Assembly (NCBI GenBank): GCA_020632575.1
Contig: JACKFH010000007.1
Span: 171,762 to 235,761 of the forward strand
DNA from: Candidatus Omnitrophota bacterium
Lineage (GTDB): Bacteria > Hinthialibacterota > Hinthialibacteria > OLB16
Direction of reading: 5' to 3'
DNA length: 64,000 nt
The notes beneath the pieces are model-generated. The model saw only the letters and a list, made by a program, of their open reading frames with translations. It made no database searches and was not told the origin of the DNA. A program made the translations under genes and the position numbers. Of the stretch, positions 34,114 through 43,205 are shown piece after piece. Every line of letters starts with the position of its first letter. Positions within the stretch are counted from its first letter, which is position 1.

Positions 34114-36273
34114 ATGAACCAAGCCATTCCGATACTCGCGGTTATTGTCTGGGTGATCACCTTTCTCCTTTATCGCCCCTCGTTCTTTCGGCGGCCTCTG
34201 GCGGGAGAGCGACGCTGGTTGTTGGCGCTGATTCAGGTGATCCCCCTTCTGCTCCTCGTGTGGCTCCTCGGCAACCCCTTTTCCGACAGAGAAATCGAGG
34301 AAAAGAGGGAAGGTTCGGTGGTGGTGCTTCTCGACGATTCCCCCAGCATGGGGATGGAGGATGGAGTCACCGGTCGACCTCGAATCGATGTCGCTCGCGA
34401 TTGGATAGATGGATTCCTGTCGCGGAAAAATACATCCGGAACCCCTGGAAAATGGGTCCTCTACGGCTTGGATGACATTATCCCAGCCGGCAAGTCCGGT
34501 TCGGATTTCGCGCAAGCTTTCGAGGAGGTCGGTCGGCGCATTCCCCAACGTCTTCTCGATGGCGTTCTCTTTATCTCGGATGGCCGGGACCATGGCGACC
34601 GTTCCGCTCAATCCGCCGCGAAGAAACTAGGCGTCCCGGTTCACACACTCGGGATTGGGCCCGACACTCAACCCGACACACTCCGAGTCCGGTGGAAAGA
34701 GGCCCCGGAGGAAGTCTATCCCGGCTCCCCCTTCTTGGTGCGTTGGGCGATCGATTCCGACCAGCCGCGTGAGGAGGCGCATGACCTCACCGTCTCTTTC
34801 GCCTCTCGAGAAGTTCATCATGACAATCTCACTCTCCCCGAGGGACGCGTTCATCGCGAGGGTTGGATCACCATTCGGCCCGAGGAGCCGGGCGAACACC
34901 TGCTGCGAGTGACCATTCAAGACGAGAACCGCCCGGAGAGGAAATCAACCGCGGATCGGAAGATTTTAGTCAAGGAAAGACCGAAGACCCTCCTCGTGTT
35001 GGAGAGCGAGCCGAGCCGGCTGGTGCAAAGTCTTTCTCAAGTCGCGCTCCAATCCGGGCGATTCCGGATTCTCCGACCGGTCTCTCTTCCGGAGGGGGGC
35101 GGCGTCTTGTGGGATCTATCTCGCCCCTACGCCGAGGAGGGGGAATCCGTTTCTCAGTTCTGGAGCCGCGAAGGTTTTACGCGTTACGGCGCCGACGAAT
35201 GGGGGGATCAACTCCAGGGTCCCCTCGATGAGGCGTCGGTCGTGGTCCTCGGGCGGGCTCCGATCGGTTCCGCTCCCGAATCATGGGTCGAGGTTTTGAC
35301 CAAGGCGACAGAGAGGGAGGATCTCGGGTGGTTGGCTCTGCCGGGTTCCGAAATGGATTTAGACCGGTTCGAGGATTCCAGCCTCGCCAACCTACTGGAA
35401 AGAGAGGGGAACCGAAAAGAGTCGCGGGAGTCCATCCGAATCCTGTTCGCCGAGCAGGGCAAGGACCATCCCGCTCTAGCGCCGCTCTGGTCCTACCAGG
35501 ATGGCGTGTGGGAGATTGGATCGGACTCTTACTTTCGGGTGATCATGCCAACGATGCAGGTTCTGTTGACCGACCCACAAGATCGAGGGCTGGTTGTCCA
35601 AGTCCCCTTCGGACTCGGGAAAGCGACTTTGGTCTCCACCTCGAACCTCTGGAAATTGCGCTCCTTCGCCGGATGGGATGTTCGCGGAGACCGAGAAGCC
35701 GGATTCCTCAGCGGGCTATGGCTTGGGATCCTCGATGACCTCTCCGGACGCGAGAGATCTCAGGAGATTCGCCTCACCCTCGATCCCGAGAAACCGACAG
35801 TGGGACAATCCACCCGAATCCAAGTCGAAGACCCCTCTCTCACACCCGGTCAACCTCGGGGTGGATTGGAGATCCGCGAAACGCAATCCGAATGGGAAAC
35901 CTTGTTGGTCTCGCCGGATCCGGAATGGTCGGGGATTGGCGAGGCGGTTTGGACTCCACGTTCCAGCGGGGAATACGAAATTCGCTACGCCAGCGGTGAA
36001 AACCCTCTCGCGGTGACAGTGACCGACCGACCCTCCGAAAGCGAGGACCTCTCTCTGAATGAGGAGACCCTTCAAGAGATAGCCGAAGATTCGGGAGGCG
36101 CCTATTCCCGTCTCGCCGAGGTCGATCCGGCAGCGATCGATCTGAAGCCCACGACCCATGTAATCGAGCGGACCGACAAGACGCCTTTGCGCCACGACCT
36201 TTGGCTGGGAATCCTGGTGGCTGGATTATTCTGCATGGGTTGGGGTTTGCGGAGGGCTTGGTCTCTCCCCTAA
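34114..36273 (+). CDS. Membrane-anchored VWA-domain protein
   Basis: 719 aa. Two N-terminal membrane helices (about 5-22 and 35-54), then a von Willebrand A domain with a MIDAS-type motif 'LLDDSPSMG' (Asp74/75, Ser76, Ser78), 'FISDGRDHGD' and 'VPVHTLGIGPDTQPDTL'. The middle is beta-rich, followed by a region like the glutamine-amidotransferase-fold segment seen in large BatA-like proteins ('RPKTLLVLESEPSRLVQSLS'), and a single C-terminal helix (about 695-712). The layout resembles the long VWA/BatA-type proteins of PVC and Bacteroidetes-like bacteria, often near MoxR ATPases, but none is visible here. It precedes the ligase-like gene by 18 nt, suggesting one transcript. Confidence 0.8.
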   Translation: MNQAIPILAVIVWVITFLLYRPSFFRRPLAGERRWLLALIQVIPLLLLVWLLGNPFSDREIEEKREGSVVVLLDDSPSMGMEDGVTGRPRIDVARDWIDGFLSRKNTSGTPGKWVLYGLDDIIPAGKSGSDFAQAFEEVGRRIPQRLLDGVLFISDGRDHGDRSAQSAAKKLGVPVHTLGIGPDTQPDTLRVRWKEAPEEVYPGSPFLVRWAIDSDQPREEAHDLTVSFASREVHHDNLTLPEGRVHREGWITIRPEEPGEHLLRVTIQDENRPERKSTADRKILVKERPKTLLVLESEPSRLVQSLSQVALQSGRFRILRPVSLPEGGGVLWDLSRPYAEEGESVSQFWSREGFTRYGADEWGDQLQGPLDEASVVVLGRAPIGSAPESWVEVLTKATEREDLGWLALPGSEMDLDRFEDSSLANLLEREGNRKESRESIRILFAEQGKDHPALAPLWSYQDGVWEIGSDSYFRVIMPTMQVLLTDPQDRGLVVQVPFGLGKATLVSTSNLWKLRSFAGWDVRGDREAGFLSGLWLGILDDLSGRERSQEIRLTLDPEKPTVGQSTRIQVEDPSLTPGQPRGGLEIRETQSEWETLLVSPDPEWSGIGEAVWTPRSSGEYEIRYASGENPLAVTVTDRPSESEDLSLNEETLQEIAEDSGGAYSRLAEVDPAAIDLKPTTHVIERTDKTPLRHDLWLGILVAGLFCMGWGLRRAWSLP

Positions 36274-36291
36274 CCGAGCGATCCAACGACC

Positions 36292-38559
36292 GTGAAACAA
36301 AAGACTTCCCGGACACTGAAATCTGGCGAACCAAGAACGGATCCCATCCCGACTCGCCCGGCCTGGGCCGACTGGCCGAGACTTTGGCTGGAAATGCTTT
36401 TTCTTTCCGCATTGATTACGATCCCCTTGAGCTTCCATCCGGCCACCAGCCACACCATTGTCATCAAAGATTTCTTGGCCCAATTTTACGCTTTGAATTT
36501 CCTCCTTCTCGGAGGAGCTCTTCTGATTCGAGAAACGTTCTGGTCGACCGCGCCAAAGTCGATCTGGATTCCGCTCCTCCTCTATGTTCTGTATGGGACC
36601 GTTCGCGCCTTCCAGTCCCCTTACCTCGAACATTCTTGGACACAGTGGGCGATCACCCTTTCAGGGATCTCGGCCATTATCCCAGCCTATTTGGTGTTCC
36701 AGCGCGAATCCTCGGCCAGCCGAGCGCTGTGGGTTTTGGGGGCTGTCGCGGCGATGGTCTCCATTTACGCGGGGTTTCAATTTGCCGCGGCGCTCACCGG
36801 CGTAAAAGGGATCGACCCGGTTAATTGGGCGTGGGACAGCGCCCCCATCGTGGGTTCCTTCCTCCGCTTCGCCGACACTAATTTGGAGAAGATGGAATGG
36901 GAGCGGTTCGAGGGATTCGGTCCACTCCCCGGGGCCTGCTCGACTCTCGGGAACCCGAACTTCTTCGCGGGTTTTCTCATCCCGCTCTTTGGTTTATTCG
37001 CGGGTCTTTCCTTGTGGAAGTTGTTCACCAGATCGGATAAGGAAAAATCGCGGAAATGGCTCGGCATATCCGCTCCAATCCTGGTTTATGTTCTGGTCCT
37101 TCTTGCAATTCTAATGGCCGGCAGCCGTGGAGGCTTGTTGGGCATGGGAGGGGTCGCGGTTGGGGTTCTTCTCCTTTATGGCGGTGTGCTATTGCGGAAG
37201 GGGGAGCGGGTTTATGGATTGGCTTCCATTGGAATGGGGCTTGCCATCGCCTTGGTGATCAGCTGCACCTTATTCGTGCTGTTCTGGCCCGCGAATCGCG
37301 AGTCGGCCGAACAGACTTTCGGTTCGGTTGAAAACCGGAGCATTGTCTACCGATGCACTTCCTGGCTGATACGAGACCATTTTTTCATTGGAGTCACTCC
37401 CGGGAATTTCACCATCCGGTTCCCCTACTACCTCACGGGTCCCGAGGCGGAACAATACGGTTGGTTGGAAGCGCCGGAGGAGAAAGTCCTCGAACACGCT
37501 CATTCCGAATACCTCGAGATCTGGTCCGATTTGGGAGTTGTCGGATTGATTCTTTGGTTAGCGACTCTGATCGGTTTATTCCGCTTCTTATGGTGGGGGT
37601 TGCGCTCGTTCGAACAGCCCTTCTCCAGGTGGCTGATCCTGGGAATCGCGGTGGGTGTTCTTGGGGCTCTTTTTCAAAACCTCATTTCGGTCAGCCTGAG
37701 GTGGGTGGCCAGCGCGTGGATTTTTTGGACTTTCATTGGAGCCGGAACCGGTTGGGTGGTCGGAAAATTTCGCCCCAAAACAGATCGACCCAAGCCCCTC
37801 CCCTTTTGGCTTATTCCCATGGCCTTCGTCTTGGCCATGATCCTCTTCCTTCCCAATACGAAGAGATGGGCGGCGGATTGGCACTTCGTTCGTGGCCGCG
37901 ACCTATTGCAGCATGGGTCGCCGAAAGCCGAGGAGGAATTGCAACGCACCATCGAACTCAATCCGCGATTTCCACAGAGTTACTATTTGTTAGCCGGACA
38001 TTATTACACCAACTCGCGTTTCGAAGATGCGATCGAGAACTACAAGAAAGTTCAGCAACTCAGGGGGAACGTGGTGGTCCTGACCGAGAATCTGGCGACC
38101 TCCTACTTCAAACTTTCGACCACTTTGGAACAAGAGGCGGACCGCGAGGAGGCTCTTCTCACCGCCATCGAATTGTATGAGGGGAGCCTGGAACGACATC
38201 CCACCTTCCCTCGGCTCTACGACTACCTCTCACGCGCTTATCACCGGATCGGCCTGGAACGCCTCTCGGTGGAGCATCGTCGGAAGGCGATCGAACTCTA
38301 CGAGAAATGGTTTCAGTGGGAATTCAAATACGGACGTGCGCGGTATGCGTTGGATCTCGCAAAGAATTATTACCTCGAGGGGGATTACGAGAGCGCGTTC
38401 TGGCAGGTGAGAAACGCCAAACGCTGGGGAGAAAACCCCGATTCTTTGGAAGTGATGAAGCGCGCTCTCTTTAACGCCGATCCCTCCCTTTCCGCCAAGT
38501 GGGATCGCGAGGAAGTGAAAGCCATCGAGAGCGCCAATACAACCACGCCCAATGAGTGA
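36292..38559 (+). CDS. O-antigen ligase-like (Wzy/WaaL) membrane protein with TPR tail
   Basis: 755 aa. Residues about 30-520 form roughly 12 membrane helices with the Wzy_C-type loop 'GNPNFFAGFLIPLFG', 'MAGSRGGLLGM' and 'HAHSEYLEIWSDLGVVGLIL', the signature block of O-antigen ligases and polymerases. From about 530 the protein is soluble and TPR-like ('AEEELQRTIELNPRFPQSYY', 'EDAIENYKKVQQL'). Wzy/WaaL members join glycan chains to lipid A or proteins in the periplasm; TPR-bearing versions often glycosylate proteins. Start is GTG 36292, 18 nt after the VWA stop. The following sulfatase gene overlaps its end. Confidence 0.85.
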   Translation: MKQKTSRTLKSGEPRTDPIPTRPAWADWPRLWLEMLFLSALITIPLSFHPATSHTIVIKDFLAQFYALNFLLLGGALLIRETFWSTAPKSIWIPLLLYVLYGTVRAFQSPYLEHSWTQWAITLSGISAIIPAYLVFQRESSASRALWVLGAVAAMVSIYAGFQFAAALTGVKGIDPVNWAWDSAPIVGSFLRFADTNLEKMEWERFEGFGPLPGACSTLGNPNFFAGFLIPLFGLFAGLSLWKLFTRSDKEKSRKWLGISAPILVYVLVLLAILMAGSRGGLLGMGGVAVGVLLLYGGVLLRKGERVYGLASIGMGLAIALVISCTLFVLFWPANRESAEQTFGSVENRSIVYRCTSWLIRDHFFIGVTPGNFTIRFPYYLTGPEAEQYGWLEAPEEKVLEHAHSEYLEIWSDLGVVGLILWLATLIGLFRFLWWGLRSFEQPFSRWLILGIAVGVLGALFQNLISVSLRWVASAWIFWTFIGAGTGWVVGKFRPKTDRPKPLPFWLIPMAFVLAMILFLPNTKRWAADWHFVRGRDLLQHGSPKAEEELQRTIELNPRFPQSYYLLAGHYYTNSRFEDAIENYKKVQQLRGNVVVLTENLATSYFKLSTTLEQEADREEALLTAIELYEGSLERHPTFPRLYDYLSRAYHRIGLERLSVEHRRKAIELYEKWFQWEFKYGRARYALDLAKNYYLEGDYESAFWQVRNAKRWGENPDSLEVMKRALFNADPSLSAKWDREEVKAIESANTTTPNE

Positions 38560-38611
38560 CAAACGGACTCGGGTTTCCTGGAGACAGGTGTTACAATCCG
38601 AATTAGAACCG

Positions 38612-40642
38612 ATGAATGAGACTCGAAATCGAATCCTCCTTTTCTTGTTCCCTCTCCTTTTAATGGCCGGCTGCGGCCATCGGGAGACTGCGCCGAATAT
38701 TGTTCTGGTGACACTCGACACAACCCGACCGGATTACCTCGGTTGCTATGGCAACGATTGGGTCGAGACGCCGACTCTCGACCGCGTCGCCTCCGAGGGG
38801 GTGCTGTTCGAGGACGCGGTCTGCCAGATCCCCACGACGCTCTCGTCGCACACCGCCATTTTGACTTCGCTCTATCCGCGGACCAGCGGAGTCCGTTCCG
38901 GAGTGGTGATTGTGCCGGATGAGGTTACGACTCTCGCGGAGCACCTGAAGACCCAGGGTTACCAAACCGCCGCATTCGTGGCCGCCGCGGTTTTGGAAAA
39001 GAAATACAACCTCGACCAGGGCTTTGACGTTTACAATGACGGCCCCTTCCATCCGGTTGAAAGACCGGCTGCCGAGGTCAACGAAAAGGTTCTCGAATGG
39101 CTGGAGGGAACGCATGACCCCCAAAAGCCCTCCTTCCTTTGGATCCACTACTACGATCCGCATAGCCCCTACTCCCCCCCGCAAGAATGGGTTGAGAAGT
39201 ATACTCCCAACTACAAAGGTCCCATCAATGGCTCCGCCGATCAGATCACCCGACTCATCGCTTCCAGAGGGCAGATCGCCAACGCCACCGATCTTGAACA
39301 TCTTCGAGGCCTCTATGCTGGCGAGATCAGTCAACTCGACCGGGAGATCGGTGAATTCCTAGAAAAACTGCGGAAGAAACTTCCCGCCGAAAAAACCATC
39401 CTGAGTTTCATAGCCGACCATGGGGAGGAACTCGGGGAGCACGACAACTTCTTCCATGGCGAGCACTTGTATGATCCGGCCGTGCGGATTCCATGGATCA
39501 TGACCTATCCCAATAGAATTCCCGCTGGGTCGAAGGTGACCAAAATGGTGCACAGTCTCGATTTCGTTCCCACTCTTCTCGCTTTGGCGGGTCTCCCTCC
39601 AATGAATCAATCGGAGGGGTTCGATCTTTCCACCGCGATTCTCACTCAATCCGAACCGGAACGAGGAAACCTCGTGTCGTATCTGGAGAATGAGGACGAC
39701 CGTTTCTTGGATGAGGGGGACAAGGTTCTCGCCGCGAGAAGCGCGCGCTGGAAGTTTATCGAAAACTCGAATCACAAACGGCCGGAGACTTTGTTTGGGA
39801 AGCTGGTCAATGAGGATCTGGATTCTCCCATGTTCGCCCAAGTGTTTATCAAAGGGAGTTCGTTCGCATCGATCGCGGCCCACATCCGCTATCACACCGA
39901 TGAATCGCACCCCCTTCGGCATGAATACCCCGATCTCTCATCCATCCCCACCACCATGATTCAAGCCATCCAACTTGGGGTGGATCCGCTCCATTCGGAG
40001 GCGGCCCAGAGCGGTGTTCTCGAAACGCCCAATCCGGGATGGAGGGTGTCGGTCACCCCGAATCTCTATGAAAGGGCTCGCGATTACGCGCTCACCATGG
40101 GGTATGAAACCAAGCACATGGTCATTGAATCCTTGGTGGTCAATCTGGCGATCCCATGGAATCTGGAGAAAACCACGGCATTGGTCGACAACCTCGAATT
40201 AATCGTTAAAGAGGGTTCGAGTGACAATGTCAAATGGAAGAGAAGAGTGATCGCCGACATGGAGTCCGGGGAAACCCGGGATGCTCTCAAAGACACGGGG
40301 GTCGGCCCCAAACACACACCCAACTACTCATGGGCCCAGGAATCGGCCTTCCCCGGACCGAGGAATCTGTCGCAACGGATCGAGGTGACCTTCGAACCCC
40401 CTCCGCCGAGTCAAGTCCTGAACGAACTGTATGATCTTCAAACCGATCCCAAAGAGTTGGACAATCTTATGTCGCCCGAGGCGCCAACCGACATTGACCA
40501 GAACTTGTTGGTTCAGATCCGCGATGGGATGACCGATCGGTTGGAGAACTGGAAAGAGGGAGCCTCTTCCTATAACGCGGAAGCGGCTTCACTATCCGCC
40601 GAGGATCGGGCCAATTTGAAAGCAATCGGATATTTTGAATAA
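38612..40642 (+). CDS. Sulfatase/alkaline-phosphatase superfamily lipoprotein without the formylglycine motif
   Basis: 676 aa with lipobox LLLMAGC (Cys21). 'PNIVLVTLDTTRPDYLGCYG' holds the metal-binding aspartate, 'SFIADHGEELGEHDNFFHGE' the second metal site, and 'MVHSLDFVPTLLALAGLP' is typical of sulfatases. The usual CxPSR motif that is converted to formylglycine reads 'CQIPTTLSSHTAILTSLYP', with Thr76 at the nucleophile position. Such members may be phosphoesterases or phosphoethanolamine-type transferases using Thr. Start 38612 gives a proper lipoprotein signal; the earlier ATG 38552 overlaps the previous gene. It may act on glycans or lipids linked to the adjacent ligase (inference). Confidence 0.82.
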   Translation: MNETRNRILLFLFPLLLMAGCGHRETAPNIVLVTLDTTRPDYLGCYGNDWVETPTLDRVASEGVLFEDAVCQIPTTLSSHTAILTSLYPRTSGVRSGVVIVPDEVTTLAEHLKTQGYQTAAFVAAAVLEKKYNLDQGFDVYNDGPFHPVERPAAEVNEKVLEWLEGTHDPQKPSFLWIHYYDPHSPYSPPQEWVEKYTPNYKGPINGSADQITRLIASRGQIANATDLEHLRGLYAGEISQLDREIGEFLEKLRKKLPAEKTILSFIADHGEELGEHDNFFHGEHLYDPAVRIPWIMTYPNRIPAGSKVTKMVHSLDFVPTLLALAGLPPMNQSEGFDLSTAILTQSEPERGNLVSYLENEDDRFLDEGDKVLAARSARWKFIENSNHKRPETLFGKLVNEDLDSPMFAQVFIKGSSFASIAAHIRYHTDESHPLRHEYPDLSSIPTTMIQAIQLGVDPLHSEAAQSGVLETPNPGWRVSVTPNLYERARDYALTMGYETKHMVIESLVVNLAIPWNLEKTTALVDNLELIVKEGSSDNVKWKRRVIADMESGETRDALKDTGVGPKHTPNYSWAQESAFPGPRNLSQRIEVTFEPPPPSQVLNELYDLQTDPKELDNLMSPEAPTDIDQNLLVQIRDGMTDRLENWKEGASSYNAEAASLSAEDRANLKAIGYFE

Positions 40643-40667
40643 TTGATACGGGAAAGGATGCCGCACC

Positions 40668-41537
40668 ATGAACGACCAAAAACTCGATTTGAAAGCGATC
40701 TTCGAATCCGGGATCCCTTACGACAAATGGGACAAAGGGGAAAAGAAGGAGGTCTTCGACACCAACTATGTCGACGCGCTCCTTTCTCGGACGGATAAGG
40801 AATACCTGCATGGTGTCGAACGTCATGTCCCCATTCTCGCCGTTTGCGAACCGTGGTGTGGAGATGTCCAGCGACAGCTTCCGATCCTCGCGAAAATGTG
40901 CGCGGAGAACGAGAACCTCGACCTGCGCATCATCAATCGCGATGAACACTTGGAGGTCATGGAGCGGTATTTGACCAATGGAGCCATGGGGATCCCGGTT
41001 TTCATTTTCTTCAACCATGAATTTGTCGAGGTTGGAAACTGGAAAGCCCGCCCCTTTGTCTGCAGGCAGATCATCTCTCGCGCGAAAGCCGCCGGAGAAC
41101 TCGATGAAGGCAAAAAGGCGGTCACGGAAATCATGGACACGACCAAGGATCGTCTGACTGTCGAGGAACTCAAGGTCCTGGTGGATCGATCCATCTCCGA
41201 TCCGGAGGCGTGGAGACTCTACTGTGAGGATGCCCACGAGCGCCTCAAGCCTTACGCTTCCGAGGAGATCATCAATGCGAAGACCTACGAGGACGTGGTC
41301 GATCTCTATCACTGCGATGACAACATCCAAGTCCTTCTGATCCAGGACGCGCTGGATCAAGCGGGGATTCATTATTTCATGCAGATGTTCCAAGACCGGG
41401 TCTGGGACCGGGTTCTCGCCATGGACAAAGGCGTCGCCGTAGTCCAGGTCCTCGAAGAGGATGTCGAACGCGCCTCCAAGATTATCGAAGAGGTTTTGTT
41501 GGGCGATGAAGAAGAGGAAGACGACGCCGAGGAGTGA
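40668..41537 (+). CDS. Thioredoxin-like protein fused to a DUF2007-like domain
   Basis: 289 aa cytosolic. Residues 1-150 are thioredoxin-like, close to the Thioredoxin_9 type: 'ILAVCEPWCGDVQRQLPIL' (Cys60 and Cys64) and the cis-proline strand 'GAMGIPVFIFFN'. The active site is CEPWCGDV, so the usual CxxC second cysteine is missing and Cys60 may partner Cys64. From about 220, 'VLLIQDALDQAGIHYFMQMF' and 'GVAVVQVLEEDVERASKIIE' match the DUF2007 signal-transducer-like domain. The C-terminus is highly acidic. GGAAAGGA lies 12 nt before the ATG. Function unknown; a redox or sensing role is inferred. The pairing of these domains is uncommon. Confidence 0.75.
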   Translation: MNDQKLDLKAIFESGIPYDKWDKGEKKEVFDTNYVDALLSRTDKEYLHGVERHVPILAVCEPWCGDVQRQLPILAKMCAENENLDLRIINRDEHLEVMERYLTNGAMGIPVFIFFNHEFVEVGNWKARPFVCRQIISRAKAAGELDEGKKAVTEIMDTTKDRLTVEELKVLVDRSISDPEAWRLYCEDAHERLKPYASEEIINAKTYEDVVDLYHCDDNIQVLLIQDALDQAGIHYFMQMFQDRVWDRVLAMDKGVAVVQVLEEDVERASKIIEEVLLGDEEEEDDAEE

Positions 41538-41580
41538 GGGTTCCTACGTCTTTCTGGACCAACCAACCACTTAACCATGA

Positions 41581-41609
41581 TTGACAACACGGGGGGAAGC
41601 CCATACTTT
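41581..41609 (+). promoter_or_regulatory. Sigma70-like promoter for enolase
   Basis: A perfect TTGACA (41581-41586), a 17-nt spacer and TACTTT (41604-41609). A G-rich/C-rich inverted repeat (CGGGGGGAA / TTCCCCCCG, 41590-41617) spans the spacer and -10, so melting may be structured. Transcription from about 41616 would leave a 46-nt leader. Confidence 0.5.
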
Positions 41610-41661
41610 TCCCCCCGCTAAAAAATCCGTTCCAAACAACCAAATTCCAAAGGAGAATGAA

Positions 41662-42945
41662 ATGACCCCGTATCGTTCTATCGAATCGGTGGACGCGCTT
41701 GAGATTCTCGACTCGCGCGGAAATCCCACCGTTGAAGTGGTCGTCACCCTGGCCTCCGGCATTCAGGGTCGCGCGGCCGTCCCCTCCGGCGCCTCAACCG
41801 GCGAACACGAAGCCCTCGAACTCCGTGACGGCGACGCCAAACGCTATCTGGGCAAGGGCGTTCAGAAGGCGGTCAAAAATGTGAATGGCCCCATCGCCAA
41901 AGCGGTGATCGGTCTCGACGCATCGGAGCAATCCCTGGTGGATAACACCATGATCGACCTCGACGGCACCCCGACCAAAGCCAAGCTCGGCGCCAACGCC
42001 ATCCTCGGCGTTTCGATGGCGGTCGCGAAAGCCGCGGCGGCCGACGCTGAACTTCCGCTCTACCGATATCTCGGCGGCCCCACCGCCCGTCGCCTGCCTG
42101 TCCCCATGATGAACATCCTCAATGGCGGCGCCCACGCCGACAACAACGCCGACATTCAAGAGTTCATGATCATGCCGGTCGGCGCGAACAGTTTTTCGAA
42201 AGCTCTCCAGATGGGGGCGGAGGTTTTCCACAACCTCAAGTCGGTTCTCAAATCGAAGGGTCGCGCCACCTCGGTCGGCGATGAGGGCGGATTCGCCCCC
42301 GATGTCGAATCCAACGAGGAAGCCCTGGACCTGATTTCCACCGCGATCAAGAAGGCGGGGTACAAGGTCGGCAAGGATGTGGTTTTCGCTCTGGATGTCG
42401 CCTCTTCCGAACTCTATGACAAAAAGAAGAAGTCCTACAAACTCGCCGCGGAGAAAGGCGACAAGAAAGCCAAGGATATGATTAAGTGGTACGACCAACT
42501 CACTTCCAAGTACCCGATTGTCTCTATTGAGGACGGTCTCGATGAAAACGATTGGGAGGGTTGGAAAGAGCTCACGGCCGCCCTAGGGGATCGAGTTCAA
42601 CTGGTGGGAGACGATCTGTTTGTAACCAATGTGGAGCGTCTCTCGAAAGGCATCGAGGCTGGCATCGGCAACTCGATCCTGGTGAAGGTGAATCAGATCG
42701 GCTCCCTCACCGAAACTTTCGCGGCGGTCGAGATGGCCCACCGAGCTGGCTACACCTCGGTCATCTCCCACCGCTCCGGCGAAACCGAGGACAACACCAT
42801 CGCCGACATCGCGGTGGCGACTGGCGCGGGCCAGATCAAGACCGGCTCCCTTTCAAGAACCGACCGGGTGTGTAAGTACAACCAGCTACTCCGGATCGAG
42901 CACGAACTCGGGAAACAAGCCGAGTTCATCGGCAAGTTTCGGTAA
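41662..42945 (+). CDS. eno: Enolase (phosphopyruvate hydratase)
   Basis: 427 aa glycolytic enzyme converting 2-phosphoglycerate to phosphoenolpyruvate. 'ALEILDSRGNPTVEVVV' and 'GASTGEHEALELRD' form the N-terminal domain; the metal and catalytic residues lie in 'FALDVASSELYD', 'SIEDGLDENDWEGW', 'VGDDLFVTN', 'VKVNQIGSLTET' and 'SHRSGETEDNTIADIAV'. Length is normal. AAAGGAGAATGAA stands before ATG 41662, and the upstream extension of the frame lies over the promoter. It is followed by a repeat element and a strong terminator, so it is probably its own transcript. Confidence 0.97.
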   Translation: MTPYRSIESVDALEILDSRGNPTVEVVVTLASGIQGRAAVPSGASTGEHEALELRDGDAKRYLGKGVQKAVKNVNGPIAKAVIGLDASEQSLVDNTMIDLDGTPTKAKLGANAILGVSMAVAKAAAADAELPLYRYLGGPTARRLPVPMMNILNGGAHADNNADIQEFMIMPVGANSFSKALQMGAEVFHNLKSVLKSKGRATSVGDEGGFAPDVESNEEALDLISTAIKKAGYKVGKDVVFALDVASSELYDKKKKSYKLAAEKGDKKAKDMIKWYDQLTSKYPIVSIEDGLDENDWEGWKELTAALGDRVQLVGDDLFVTNVERLSKGIEAGIGNSILVKVNQIGSLTETFAAVEMAHRAGYTSVISHRSGETEDNTIADIAVATGAGQIKTGSLSRTDRVCKYNQLLRIEHELGKQAEFIGKFR

Positions 42946-42973
42946 GCCAGGCTCGTTATTCCCTCCCTCCTGA

Positions 42974-43000
42974 GTCATTCCCGCGCAGGCGGGAATCCAG
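42974..43000. repeat. Short palindromic repeat, ATTCCCGC-N-GCGGGAAT type, copy 1
   Basis: ATTCCCGCgcagGCGGGAAT is a 20-nt inverted repeat inside a 27-nt unit that starts GTC and ends CCAG. A second copy at 46894-46920 differs at both arms in a compensating way. The motif resembles dRS3-like palindromes scattered in many genomes. Confidence 0.7.
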
Positions 43001-43022
43001 TGGGCGCGTTCGGAAAAACCAC

Positions 43023-43061
43023 AACCGGGACCTCAATACGGGGTCCCGGTTTTGTTTTTTT
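43023..43061 (+). terminator. Rho-independent terminator after enolase
   Basis: AACCGGGACC and GGTCCCGGTT form ten perfect pairs around TCAATACGG, followed by TTGTTTTTTT. It is the clearest terminator in the window and closes the enolase transcript. Confidence 0.93.
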
Positions 43062-43205
43062 ATCCTCCCCGGGCCACCCAAAAGAAAATCCTCATTCCTC
43101 CTTCTTTCCTTCATTGAACCTCAATATGATCCGCCCGATTTGAAGAGTCGTTTGGCGACTCGTATCCCGGTGAATGCCGATTGCATCTCGAGGAGTCTTA
43201 TTTCC

